A DNA stretch of 40,070 bases from Xanthobacteraceae bacterium (GTDB taxonomy: Bacteria > Pseudomonadota > Alphaproteobacteria > Rhizobiales > Xanthobacteraceae). The stretch's first letter is position 1. Each line of letters starts with the position of its first letter. The position numbers and the translations under genes are program-made. Below are positions 17,038 to 24,265 of this stretch, in pieces. The DNA is taken from positions 1 through 40,070 of the forward strand of contig JANQIP010000125.1 in NCBI GenBank assembly GCA_028282095.1, given 5' to 3'. Under the pieces are notes generated by a model. The model was not told the DNA's origin and did not search any database. It saw only the letters and a list, made by a program, of their open reading frames with translations.

Positions 17038-17710
17038 CGGCATATTGGCGCTTGGCCGGAAGCTAGTCGAAGAGCTGGGGCTGGAAGAGTCAACGGATAC
17101 GCTGGGGCGCTGGATGGCGCACCACATCGCCGATCTCATGGCGAAAGTCGATGAAGCTACGGGAGATGCGAAGAGTGCTGCCGAACGCGAGTGTTTCGCT
17201 TCGATTTTAGCATTATGGAAGCACCGTTCAGAAATGCCGAACGGCAGGCGGCCTTTCGAAGAACTGGAACCTGTTATGCGCGCGGTTGAAAGTCTCGACC
17301 CGGAAAACGATACGCCACGCTACTATCGGTCAGCCCGCCCGTCGAGAGGCGAGGCAGCGGAGACACCTGAACAAGAGAAATGGCTAAGTCTAGTAGAGGG
17401 GCTTGACTACTCGGCTAAGGTTCTCATTGGTTATTGCCTTGTCGAGGCCGCTGACGCTGCGCTGGACAAATCAAAGGAGTGGGTGAAGCTCGCAGCGGGA
17501 ATCAACAGTGATGGCGTTCCCGAATTTGTTATCCGTTTCATCTCAACAGCCGCGAACGTGAACAAGGAGCGCGACGCCAATGAAGGAACCCGCTCGCTTC
17601 TCTCCGACAGGATCAAGCGACTGCGCGAATTTATGGAGATTTCCGAATCTCTGACCAAATCTCTTGAAGCACGCCTTCAGGCCCTTCCTCCCGGGAAAGA
17701 GAAAGACTGA
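17015..17710 (+). CDS. avs3b: Avs3b-like partner protein of the STAND nuclease
   Basis: A 231-residue, mostly helical soluble protein whose ATG at 17015 lies 23 bases inside the end of the Avs gene, so the two are translationally coupled. Visible features are an N-terminal acidic stretch, a conserved-looking core TLGRWMAHHIADLM, a Trp/His/Arg motif LWKHRSEMPNGRRPFEELEP, and a basic Leu-rich C-terminus. I recognise the layout as that of the small gene following Avs3a in AVAST type 3 systems. Its biochemical role is not established; it may be needed for assembly or regulation of the nuclease. No catalytic motif is seen. An unrelated helper is possible if the large protein is another Avs class. 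Confidence 0.7.
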   Translation: MEDSEPSDGILALGRKLVEELGLEESTDTLGRWMAHHIADLMAKVDEATGDAKSAAERECFASILALWKHRSEMPNGRRPFEELEPVMRAVESLDPENDTPRYYRSARPSRGEAAETPEQEKWLSLVEGLDYSAKVLIGYCLVEAADAALDKSKEWVKLAAGINSDGVPEFVIRFISTAANVNKERDANEGTRSLLSDRIKRLREFMEISESLTKSLEARLQALPPGKEKD

Positions 17711-17907
17711 TCTATAAATAGAGCAAATAGCCATTCATGATCCATACATGAGGCAATTCGGACTCTGCCTCGCCAGGAAAAGCGAAGAGTAACAAAGCGT
17801 TATCCATTGCCCGGCTGTCCAGGGACATCCGAGCGTCCATGCTGCCTGTAGGGCCCCTAGGCCCCCAAACGGAAACTATCTTCGGAGATAGATTCCGGCG
17901 CGCGCGT

Positions 17908-18195
17908 TCACACCAGCTCCATCCTCAGTTCGCGGCCTACGATCCTGGCGGCGCGTTGCAGGCTTTCGATGGTGGCGTTGCCATTATCGGGGTCAAGGAT
18001 ACGGTCGAGTTGCGCGCGGCTCGTCTTCATCAGTTCGGCCATGCGCTTCTTGGTGAGCTTGTTCTTCTTCATCTCGTTGGCAAGCTGTTGTGCAATGACG
18101 GATTTGATCGCGGCAACGGTCACCTCTTCATGAAGGCCGGTTTCATCCAGCCAGCTTTCGAGTGTCGAGCCGATATGCCTGTTCTTCTTTTTCAT
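17908..18195 (-). CDS. HigA-like antitoxin with XRE helix-turn-helix
   Basis: A 95-residue protein with a helix-turn-helix at about 45-75 (NKLTKKRMAELMKTSRAQLD) of the XRE type found in HigA-like antitoxins. Its start overlaps the stop of the toxin gene by ATGA, giving toxin-then-antitoxin order as in higBA. It should bind and neutralise the toxin and repress the operon promoter upstream of 18557. Position at the right end of the element suggests a role in keeping the element in the chromosome, as is common for toxin-antitoxin pairs on mobile DNA. Confidence 0.85.
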   Translation of the reverse strand: MKKKNRHIGSTLESWLDETGLHEEVTVAAIKSVIAQQLANEMKKNKLTKKRMAELMKTSRAQLDRILDPDNGNATIESLQRAARIVGRELRMELV

Positions 18196-18557
18196 GACCG
18201 TAGCTCCTTCATTCGCGCGCGGGCCAGCGCAAGGTCGTCCGGCGGCGTTTTCTGCGTCTTCTTGATGAAGGCATGCAACGCAATGAGCATCCCCTCATAA
18301 AACACGAACAATACACGCGCCTCGCGGCGGCTGCGCAACCTGGACCGCGCCTCCCACAGGCCGCCTCCCAAAGGACGGCACAGGGGCAATCCCACCGGCC
18401 AGCCGAACTGCACCTTGGCAAGATCACGCCCCACCACCCGCTGGTCCTCACGGGACAACTCGTTCAACCAGTCGCGCACCGGCTCCTGCCCGGTGCTTGA
18501 ACGCCAGAACCGCAGCGGAATGGGCTTGGGGACGTCAGTCTTGGAGAAATGTACCAT
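18192..18557 (-). CDS. RelE/HigB-like toxin (Gp49 family)
   Basis: A 121-residue protein of the phage Gp49-like/HigB family in the RelE superfamily. It shows the usual PVRDWLNELSREDQ start region, the core PLGGGLWEARSRLRSRREAR, the strand VLFVFYEGMLIALHAFIKKT with its Phe/Lys pattern, and a C-terminal helix with ARARMKEL. Members cleave mRNA on the ribosome; that activity is inferred from the family. It is the first gene of a two-gene operon with the antitoxin and appears intact. Confidence 0.85.
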   Translation of the reverse strand: MVHFSKTDVPKPIPLRFWRSSTGQEPVRDWLNELSREDQRVVGRDLAKVQFGWPVGLPLCRPLGGGLWEARSRLRSRREARVLFVFYEGMLIALHAFIKKTQKTPPDDLALARARMKELRS

Positions 18558-18686
18558 ATAAGAGACACAAACGCAAGGACTGTAAAAAAGCGGTCACCAC
18601 AGCTTTTCAGCAGGTAGTGTAAAGCATTAGCGACTACTACCAAAGAATAACAAACGTTAAAGGTCAAGACGCTCAGTCGAGATTTT

Positions 18687-19007
18687 TCAACGCTTCTTAC
18701 GCTGCTTTACTTTCCCTTCCCGTATTTGCCCAAGCAGTAGCAATAAATCCACGCTCGGCGCTTCGAAAATTGTTCGATATCTTTTCACCAGGCTCAGCCA
18801 ACCAGAATGATCGGCCAAATTTCTCCCCCGCCCGACCTCCGGCCGCGACGTGAACTTTGCCATTTCCGCAATAAAGCCAAAGGGTTCGCGCAAGGTTGCG
18901 TTTAGCTTTCCATTCGCCCAGGTGGAGTTTGAAACAACGAAATACAGGAGCCGCCGCTTCTCAGTCGGCGACTCGTTGTCGAACAGGCGCTGGGCGTTCC
19001 GCGCCAT
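18687..19007 (-). pseudogene. recombinase 3' end: old copy plus alternative C-terminal tail
   Basis: Minus-strand bases 19007-18795 encode a slightly diverged copy of the last 70 residues of the recombinase at 813-2363. Just left of the CAGCCA core the reading frame stays open for about 36 codons (starting SLVKRY, ending in a basic KVKQRKKR) to a stop at 18687. The repeated part looks like the remnant of an earlier related element. The part at 18687-18794 belongs to the present element. If the ends rejoin on excision, this tail would replace the short GD ending supplied by the tRNA. Confidence 0.65.
18795..19007. repeat. right copy of the 213-bp direct repeat
   Basis: Same length and orientation as 822-1034, with scattered point differences, mostly at codon third positions. 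It defines the right junction of the element at the CAGCCA core. The flanking sequences on both sides are unrelated to those of the left copy. Confidence 0.85.
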
Positions 19008-19177
19008 GATGTCGGCAATCAAGCAGCGCAACAGCCGCGAGGAGCGACCAAACAAAGAGAAAAAGCGCGGTTGAACCATCCTGTAACTATCGCGCACTAA
19101 AGAATCCAGTAAGAATCCTGCCGGGTCCGCCCGGCAGAACGTTGCATCATTCTTCATACCTGACCAGGAGAACCGTG

Positions 19178-19441
19178 ATGCGAACGATCATGCTTGGCTC
19201 TGCCTTCACCCTTGCATTGGCCTTGCTGGGAACAGCCGGCGCTCTCGCCGCTCCGGTGAACGGCAGCGCAATTGGACATGCTGCGGACCTGAATTCGATC
19301 GTGCATAAGGTGCCGTGCGCCATGCGCCGCGTGTGTGGTCCGCTTGGCTGCGTCACCCGCCGTGTCTGCTGGCATGAGCGATGCTGGACCCGGCGCGTTT
19401 GCGGTCCCCGCGGCTGCATCATACGGCGCTACTGCTCCTGA
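19178..19441 (+). CDS. small secreted Cys/Arg-rich protein
   Basis: An 87-residue protein starting at ATG 19178, with GGAG just upstream. Residues 1-26 form a signal peptide (LGSAFTLALALLGTAGALAA). The mature part carries a threefold repeat of the pattern C-x-x-R-R-V-C-G/W-x-x-x-C, with eight or more Cys and many Arg. Similar exported Cys/Arg-rich peptides are common and uncharacterised in Hyphomicrobiales. The paired Cys suggest disulphides or metal binding in the periplasm, but no function is known. Confidence 0.7.
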   Translation: MRTIMLGSAFTLALALLGTAGALAAPVNGSAIGHAADLNSIVHKVPCAMRRVCGPLGCVTRRVCWHERCWTRRVCGPRGCIIRRYCS

Positions 19442-19605
19442 CAAGCCACAAAGGCGGGGCTGAAGCGGAAGCGCAGCTCTTCGGACCGAAAACCGGTCCG
19501 TCGCCCAAAAAACACTTCGCTCTGCAAAGAGCAGAGGACTTGTATCCTTCAGACCCGTTGCGTCACGAAAAAGGTCCTGAAGGACATCCGCAACAGCCGC
19601 AAAGA

Positions 19606-19812
19606 TCATTGGGCGGCGCGGCTCACCGCCTCGAAGTCCTTGACCGACATGGTGTCGTCATACATGCCGGCGCCGACGAGCCATGGCCGGCTCTCGACTG
19701 TCATCATGTAGCTCACCTTCCGCGTCGGCGTTGTGCGGTCCGGCTTCACGAATCTGTATGTCCACCAAGCGCCATCAGCCCGGTTCCGGCCGGCGCAGCG
19801 TCCGGCCCAATT
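19606..19812 (-). pseudogene. fragment of a single-cache-domain protein
   Basis: In the same frame as, and directly after, the stop of the YchJ-like gene, the minus strand encodes DGAWWTYRFVKPDRTTP, then KVSYMMTV and WLVGAGMYDD, ending SRAAQ and TGA at 19606. This is the typical C-terminal half of a single cache 2 sensor domain (W-x-Y, K-x-S-Y, W-x-x-G-x-G-x-Y). The N-terminal half and start are missing, so it is a relic, probably of a periplasmic sensor protein. Confidence 0.6.
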
Positions 19813-20217
19813 TCAGGTAGCCTTTCTCGTTCCACCGAGGTTTTTTCCGTCACGGAAAAACCATCGGCCGCCTTGCTTACGAAAGCGCGATCGCTCGTGA
19901 TGCGTTTCTTCGCGGCCTCCCCCGTACCGATATCGCGCGATGAATTCCACAACACCCTTGTTTCCTTCCTCGGACGCGCTCAGCACCTGAAGACCGGTGA
20001 ACGTGCTGCCGTTCATCCACGCGCGGCTGCTTTCATGGTCGAAGTCATAACGGCGCTGCGGATCGGTGGTGTTCAGAATGTAATCGAAGTTCTTGCGCGC
20101 ATAGGCCGTGTAACGAGAGCGCATCAACGCCTCGGGAGACTCCGCAGGCCTCACACCTTCGATCACTGGCCCGCAGCATTGGTCGTAAGACCTGCCGGAA
20201 CAACAGGGGCACTCCAT
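19813..20217 (-). CDS. YchJ-family SEC-C motif protein
   Basis: A 134-residue protein. The N-terminal zinc-binding SEC-C motif is clear (CPCCSGRSYDQCCG at 3-16), followed by the YchJ core (ALMRSRYTAYARKNFDYIL, STFTGLQVL, VEFIARYRYGG, GGRWFFRDGK). The usual second C-terminal SEC-C motif is absent, and the last residues (NLGGTRKAT) differ from the family, so the 3' end may have been rearranged against the cache fragment that follows. The start at ATG 20217 follows GAGAG; a TTG at 20232 is a less likely alternative. The cellular role of this family is not known. Confidence 0.8.
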   Translation of the reverse strand: MECPCCSGRSYDQCCGPVIEGVRPAESPEALMRSRYTAYARKNFDYILNTTDPQRRYDFDHESSRAWMNGSTFTGLQVLSASEEGNKGVVEFIARYRYGGGREETHHERSRFRKQGGRWFFRDGKNLGGTRKAT

Positions 20218-20337
20218 GACATCGGCTCTCAAACGAATTCTCCAGGCGCCTCTGTTCCGAAGCCAATAAATCGCGTGTTACGAAGATACCAAATCGTGCC
20301 GACAATCAAAACGGCATATGCGCTAGGAAACCGCATT

Positions 20338-20640
20338 TTAGAAATCAATACCCTTTCTGCCAAAAACATCCCGTTGATATGGGTGTTTTGTCTCGACCAT
20401 CTCCGCGATCAAATCGGTGGCTCTCGATATTTCCGGATGAGCATATCTCCCGGTAATAACCAATTCGACCTTCTCGAGTTTGCCTTAAATAAGATCCATT
20501 ATTCCTCTCCAAAGAAATCAAATTAATATCAACCGCAACACTGATTTTATCTAGAATCAGCACATCATACTCAAGATTGCAAATTGCTGCTTTAAGGGCA
20601 ACCAGCCTTTTGTCAGCAGCCCGTTTGAGGCAAAGAGCGC
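20338..20640 (-). pseudogene. cobO: decayed cob(I)alamin adenosyltransferase (cobO) remnant
   Basis: The minus strand encodes LKRAADKRLVALKAAI and YDVLILDKISVAVDINLI, which match the central part of CobO/BtuR (YDLVILDE motif, here with Lys for Glu). In another frame LEKVELVITGRYAHPEISRA and TDLIAEMVETKHPYQRDV follow, matching the CobO C-terminus (VVLTGR, ADLVTEM, KHPY), and a last shift gives GRKGIDF before TAA at 20338. The N-terminal P-loop part is missing. At least two frameshifts and truncation make it non-functional. Confidence 0.7.
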
Positions 20641-20792
20641 CAAACGTCTTGTAGGACGCCAGCCTGACCACCCTTCAGCTTCCCGGGGACCATGAACTGG
20701 GGAGGCGACGGCGTCGCGCACCGGGCCGCCCCCCAATAGAATTCTCTGCCTACCGCTTTTTTCTCATCTTGAGCCCAGGCGGGGAAGCCCAT

Positions 20793-21101
20793 TCACCACC
20801 CCTCCGCAACTCCGGTGAGAATTGCGTCTCCGGCCTCGGCATTAGGCACGAGTTCAATGATCTCGTTGTGAAACAGCGGCCAGTAACGAGCGCACAATCT
20901 GATCACTTCCGCCTTTGAACTTGCCTCCACCAGGGCGTAGCCCTCCGTGTTGTTCGCCCAACCGACGAACTTGACGGGACCTCCTTGTTTGAGGTTGTCA
21001 TTCGCATCTTTGATCATCTTGGTCCACGCCGCCTTCTGGCCATTCTGGTCGGTCGGCCACGCCTCATAGTTGCAGGCAAAGTGGGTGAGATAGGTTGGCA
21101 T
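20793..21101 (-). CDS. small conserved protein, function unknown (DUF3303-like)
   Basis: A 102-residue soluble protein with a strong AGGAG ribosome-binding site before the ATG at 21101. It has the look of a single alpha/beta barrel-type domain: an N-terminal strand (MPTYLTHFACNYEAW), a helix, then KFVGWANNTEGYALVEASS and a helix followed by FHNEIIELVP. This resembles small DUF3303-type dimeric ferredoxin-like proteins. No catalytic residues are obvious. It stands alone between repeat-rich gaps. Confidence 0.6.
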   Translation of the reverse strand: MPTYLTHFACNYEAWPTDQNGQKAAWTKMIKDANDNLKQGGPVKFVGWANNTEGYALVEASSKAEVIRLCARYWPLFHNEIIELVPNAEAGDAILTGVAEGW

Positions 21102-21254
21102 TGGGAGCTCCTGCTGTTGATTGCCATCTGGAAAAATCTATGCGGAGGCCATCCAGTTTCCTGAACGTGGCATCCATTTTCTTGCCTTAGTCCCCCAGCC
21201 AGCGATTATGATTAACTTTGAGCTTTCATTGACCTCCGATTGCGGGCATCTGAG

Positions 21255-21432
21255 TCAAACGACGACGCGCAGCATGCCGCCCGGCACCGCAAGCTCCACC
21301 TTTGGCATTCTGTCGAAGCCGTCATAGTCATACGGCATATTCCGACCGAGGGACTGGGGCTTGCGCGCCCGCCGCCATCGCCGCTGCCGCAAGGCCGAAT
21401 AACGCTGCGGTCCACGCCGGCGCGCAACGCAT
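21255..21432 (-). pseudogene. short secreted protein gene with frameshift
   Basis: From ATG at 21432 the minus strand encodes a convincing signal peptide (MRCAPAWTAALFGLAAAAMA, then AGAQA). That frame stops at once, but the adjacent frame continues as PYDYDGFDRMPKVELAVPGG and MLRVVV to TGA at 21255. One frameshift would join them into a small exported protein. It could also be chance; no family is recognised. Confidence 0.35.
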
Positions 21433-21445
21433 CAGGCCGCCCCTA

Positions 21446-21563
21446 GTGATGCGGCACCAACGCTTGAGCCCGCCTCATTGTGTTGGTGCCGGATCACAAA
21501 GCACCGGACTAGCTGGTGTTCCTTACCTGACGGTCCGGGGTCGGACCGTCAGGTAAGGAACAC
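21446..21563. repeat. bipartite palindromic repeat, copy 1
   Basis: Module B is GTGATGCGGCACCAAC at 21446-21461, paired with its near reverse complement at 21482-21497. Module A is a 22-bp perfect hairpin with a 4-base loop (21516-21537 and 21542-21563, core CTGACGGTCCG). The module order is inverted relative to the other copies. Module A overlaps the end of the creatininase-family gene and could act as its terminator. Confidence 0.85.
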
Positions 21564-22307
21564 GAGCGCGGCGCGTGCCGTCGCAATCAGATCATCCAGC
21601 ATGGCGGCCAGCAGGATTTCGCCCTTCGCACTTGTTGCGCCGCGCGGATCGCCGACCGACCCGCTCGCGCTGTAGTTCGGCGCCTCGGAATCGGCGGGCG
21701 TCAACGGTCCCGGCGCGCGTTCCTTTAAGCGCTCGGGCGAAGCTTGCGCCCGCGCCAATTCCACCCGGTCCGGCGCCAGCGCCAGCATGCGCGAGGTCTC
21801 CGCTTCGTCGGCATGCCCGCCCCAGGCTTGCTCCAGCACGGCCGCGTGCGCGTTCCGATAGCGCGGCCCATCGTGGACGCGCAGGTGGCAGACGCTCGCA
21901 CACTGCAAGCCTTCGACCGCCCGCTCGATCACGGGAATCGTGCTGATGCCGGTATCGAGCACGAACACTTTGCGGGCACCATAACGAAGAAGTTCGCCGA
22001 CGATCTCTCGTATCAACGATTCAAACACCGATGCGGACAGCATGACGCTGCCCGCATAGTTCACAAATGCGGGATAGTAGCCGTAAGTGACGGTCGGCCA
22101 GACCAGCGCATCGATATGAACCGCGAGTTGTCCGGCCAGCCATTCCGCCTGTAGCCGGTCGGTATCCATCGGCAGATGCAGGCCGTGCTCCTTGGCGGCG
22201 GCACCGACCGGCAGGATCGCGGCCGCACGCGCGGCAAGGCGCTGGGACACGACGTCCCAGGTCAGCCGCTCGACGCGGTTTTCAGCATGTCCACCGCTCA
22301 ACAGCAC
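21549..22307 (-). CDS. creatininase-family amidohydrolase
   Basis: A 252-residue metal-dependent hydrolase of the creatininase family. Visible motifs are LPVGAAAKEHGLHLP and MDTD (metal ligands Glu, His and Asp), the central strand KVFVLDTGIS, GGHADEAETSRMLAL (the GHAxExETS motif), and GDPRGATSAKGE near the end. Members hydrolyse creatinine or act on cyclic amides such as formamidopyrimidines and mycofactocin precursors; the substrate here is not known. The start is GTG at 22307, the longest possible. The last few codons lie inside a dispersed hairpin repeat. Confidence 0.85.
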   Translation of the reverse strand: MLLSGGHAENRVERLTWDVVSQRLAARAAAILPVGAAAKEHGLHLPMDTDRLQAEWLAGQLAVHIDALVWPTVTYGYYPAFVNYAGSVMLSASVFESLIREIVGELLRYGARKVFVLDTGISTIPVIERAVEGLQCASVCHLRVHDGPRYRNAHAAVLEQAWGGHADEAETSRMLALAPDRVELARAQASPERLKERAPGPLTPADSEAPNYSASGSVGDPRGATSAKGEILLAAMLDDLIATARAALVFLT

Positions 22308-22423
22308 CCCACGCGCATCACCGGCTTAGGTGAAACTCGGCTTCAAGATGCCAGCGCTACTTCACGTTGCTCTCTTTGTATGCTCGCATGATCTTGTCCG
22401 AAAAGTCTGCCAACTTCTCGGGA
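22308..22423. repeat. partial dispersed intergenic repeat
   Basis: Part of the gap (about 22360-22415) carries the motif CATGATC, TTGTCCGAAAAGT and nearby CTTTG that recurs in other gaps of the window at 30141, 32140, 33971 and 39923. It separates the creatininase-family gene from bufC. Confidence 0.5.
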
Positions 22424-23239
22424 TCACGCTTTGAGCAGCCCGGATACGATCCAGCCCTGCAGCAGGACAGCGGCGCGGGTCGGTGCGCTCTCCGGATCGG
22501 CGCGAAAGGCCAGCATCTCGCAGATGGTGCCGAATGGCAGCCCGGCGACTGCCTCGTCCCAGGCCATGGCCTCTTCATCTTCCAAGATGCGAAACTTCGG
22601 AACCAAATCCTCCCGCCAGACCAAAAGATGCGCGGGCACCTCGAACAGTCTCGCCGCGGGAGGCTCCCTTCCCTCTTTGTGTGCGACCCAGATCTCGGCC
22701 GCGTTGGTGGTCACATCGAACCGGATCGCGCTCGGATGTGGAACGAAGCGCACAGCACCCCATTCCGTCGGTGGAATGGCGGCCAGCCGTTCGATCGTCA
22801 TGACTGGCGCATCGGCGGCGTCGAAGGCGTCGCTTAGCGCCCGCTCAAGCGCTGCCAGCTCGGCAAGCTCGGGAGCATCCCGCCAGGGTCGGGTCTCCTG
22901 CAGGAACTCCGGCAATTCATGTGAAAACCAGCGCGCATTCGGTTGCAGCGATGGCCGCGCTTCGACATAGGCATGGGCCAGCTCCGCGAACGCTTCCTCG
23001 CCGATATGGGCGAGCAGATACTCGTAGTCCTGCTGCACGATCTCCACGAGCCGCGCCCGGTAGGCATGGCGATAAACCGCCAGCAACACGTCCCGCCTTT
23101 CGCGCGGGCCGGCGAGGATGTCGGCGAGCACCGAATCGTCGTGGTCGAGCACGCCGCGCTGGAAACGCTCCTGTAGCGCTGCGAAATCCGACTTTGGATC
23201 CGGGCTCCTGTGGCTATTGCGTGCGCCCATTTCGGCCAT
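22424..23239 (-). CDS. bufC: BufC/HvfC-family protein (DUF2063) of the bufferin operon
   Basis: A 271-residue protein with the HvfC/BufC N-terminal DNA-binding-like domain (QERFQRGVLD through VYRHAYRARLVEIVQQDY) and a C-terminal domain with WVAHKEGREPPAARL. BufC partners the iron enzyme BufB and helps it bind the peptide substrate BufA. The start overlaps the end of bufB by 26 bases, so the genes are coupled. All expected parts are present. Function comes from the bufferin literature; copper binding has not been shown for this organism. Confidence 0.85.
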   Translation of the reverse strand: MAEMGARNSHRSPDPKSDFAALQERFQRGVLDHDDSVLADILAGPRERRDVLLAVYRHAYRARLVEIVQQDYEYLLAHIGEEAFAELAHAYVEARPSLQPNARWFSHELPEFLQETRPWRDAPELAELAALERALSDAFDAADAPVMTIERLAAIPPTEWGAVRFVPHPSAIRFDVTTNAAEIWVAHKEGREPPAARLFEVPAHLLVWREDLVPKFRILEDEEAMAWDEAVAGLPFGTICEMLAFRADPESAPTRAAVLLQGWIVSGLLKA

Positions 23240-24167
23240 CCGCGCCGAGAACGCCGGCGGCGATCTTGCGGGCCTTGTTCACTTCCGCCACCAGCTCGGC
23301 AAGCGGAGGAATGTTGTCGTCGCGCTCGATCATGGTGGAGACGGCACCGAAACGCCGCACGGCCGATTCGTACAGCGTCCACACATCGTCACAGACCGGA
23401 TGGTCGTGGGTGTCGATGATATGCGTTTCCATATGGCTGTGGCCGGCAAGATGGAACTGGACGACGCGGTCTTGCGGAATCCCGGCGATGAAGGTTTCGG
23501 GATCATAGCCGTGATTAAAGGCGCTGACATAGACATTGTTGACGTCGAACAACAGGAAGCAACCGGTGCGCGCCGTCAGTTCGGCAAGAAACTCCCACTC
23601 GGCCATTTCGGATGTGCCGAACTGGACATAGGTCGAGACGTTTTCCAGCGTCAGCGGACGGCCCAGAAACTCTTGCACGGTCTGCACGCGCTCAACCACA
23701 TGGTCGAGCGCCTCCTGGGTATAGGGGATCGGCAGCAGGTCGTGCAAATTCTTGCCATGCACGCCGGTCCAGCACAGATGGTCGGAAATCCAGCGCGGCG
23801 CCACGCGGTCGGCCAGCCTTTTCAGATCTCTGAGATAGTCGTAATTGACCGGGGCGGTCGAGGCGATCGACATCGAAACCCCATGCATGACCACCGGATA
23901 GCGTTCGCGGATGCGGTCCAGCATGTGCAGCGGCTTGCCGCCTGGCACCATGTAGTTCTCGCTGATGATCTCGAACCAGTCGATCGGCGGATCGCCTTCG
24001 AGGATCTCCGAATAATGCTGCGGTCGCAATCCCAGCCCAAACCCGAGGAAGTCGGGCCTGTCGCTCGACGGTTTCAACGCAGCGATCGTCGCGCCCGCCC
24101 TGCCCGCTTGATTGCGGCCTGCGATCCGCCTTGAGCGCATGCGCGGCTTTGGTCCGGCCTCAGACAT
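23214..24167 (-). CDS. bufB: BufB/HvfB multinuclear iron peptide-modifying enzyme (DUF692)
   Basis: A 317-residue TIM-barrel protein of the DUF692/MbnB group. Metal-binding motifs are visible: HGVSMSI, ISDHLCW, LTLENVSTY, DVNNVYVSAFNHG, VQFHLAGHSHM and DTHDHPV. In bufferin pathways this enzyme converts Cys residues of BufA into thiooxazole heterocycles. The ATG at 24167 begins the conserved region after a short basic leader; the open frame extends upstream to 24341 but overlaps the bufA coding region there. It follows bufA with a 98-bp gap holding a strong stem-loop and overlaps bufC. Confidence 0.9.
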   Translation of the reverse strand: MSEAGPKPRMRSRRIAGRNQAGRAGATIAALKPSSDRPDFLGFGLGLRPQHYSEILEGDPPIDWFEIISENYMVPGGKPLHMLDRIRERYPVVMHGVSMSIASTAPVNYDYLRDLKRLADRVAPRWISDHLCWTGVHGKNLHDLLPIPYTQEALDHVVERVQTVQEFLGRPLTLENVSTYVQFGTSEMAEWEFLAELTARTGCFLLFDVNNVYVSAFNHGYDPETFIAGIPQDRVVQFHLAGHSHMETHIIDTHDHPVCDDVWTLYESAVRRFGAVSTMIERDDNIPPLAELVAEVNKARKIAAGVLGADGRNGRTQ

Positions 24168-24220
24168 CGAACCGCACGTCTCTTGCCCCGGTTGTTTGTT
24201 GTCCCACCGATGGTGGCAAC

Positions 24221-24254
24221 GGGCGGAGTCCGATCTGCGGGATGGACTCCGCCC
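24221..24254 (-). promoter_or_regulatory. intercistronic stem-loop between bufA and bufB
   Basis: GGGCGGAGTCC at 24221-24231 and its exact reverse complement at 24244-24254 form an 11-bp stem with a 12-base loop. No T-run follows on the minus strand. Such hairpins commonly protect the upstream message from 3' decay and so raise expression of the first gene, here the peptide precursor, over the modifying enzymes. Confidence 0.65.
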
Positions 24255-24265
24255 GCAGATGTTTA

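Larger units (their letters stand above)
822..18794. mobile_element. integrative mobilizable element at tRNA-Gln carrying an Avs defence system
   Basis: The left boundary is the tRNA-Gln 3' end and the right boundary is the second copy of the same core (CAGCCAACCAG) at 18795. Between them lie a large serine recombinase pointing at the tRNA, a MobP relaxase with MobC, a candidate oriT, a HigBA-like toxin-antitoxin pair and a large STAND anti-phage gene pair. No VirB/TraG-type transfer genes are present, so transfer would need a helper. Several cargo genes are broken, and the Avs region is visibly AT-richer than the chromosome around it. The boundaries are inferred from the repeat and the recombinase position; an empty site in a relative would settle them. 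Confidence 0.8.

Noticed and set aside
813..18794. Self-transmissible conjugative element
   Set aside because: No VirB, VirD4/TraG or pilus genes are found between the boundaries, so only mobilization can be supported.
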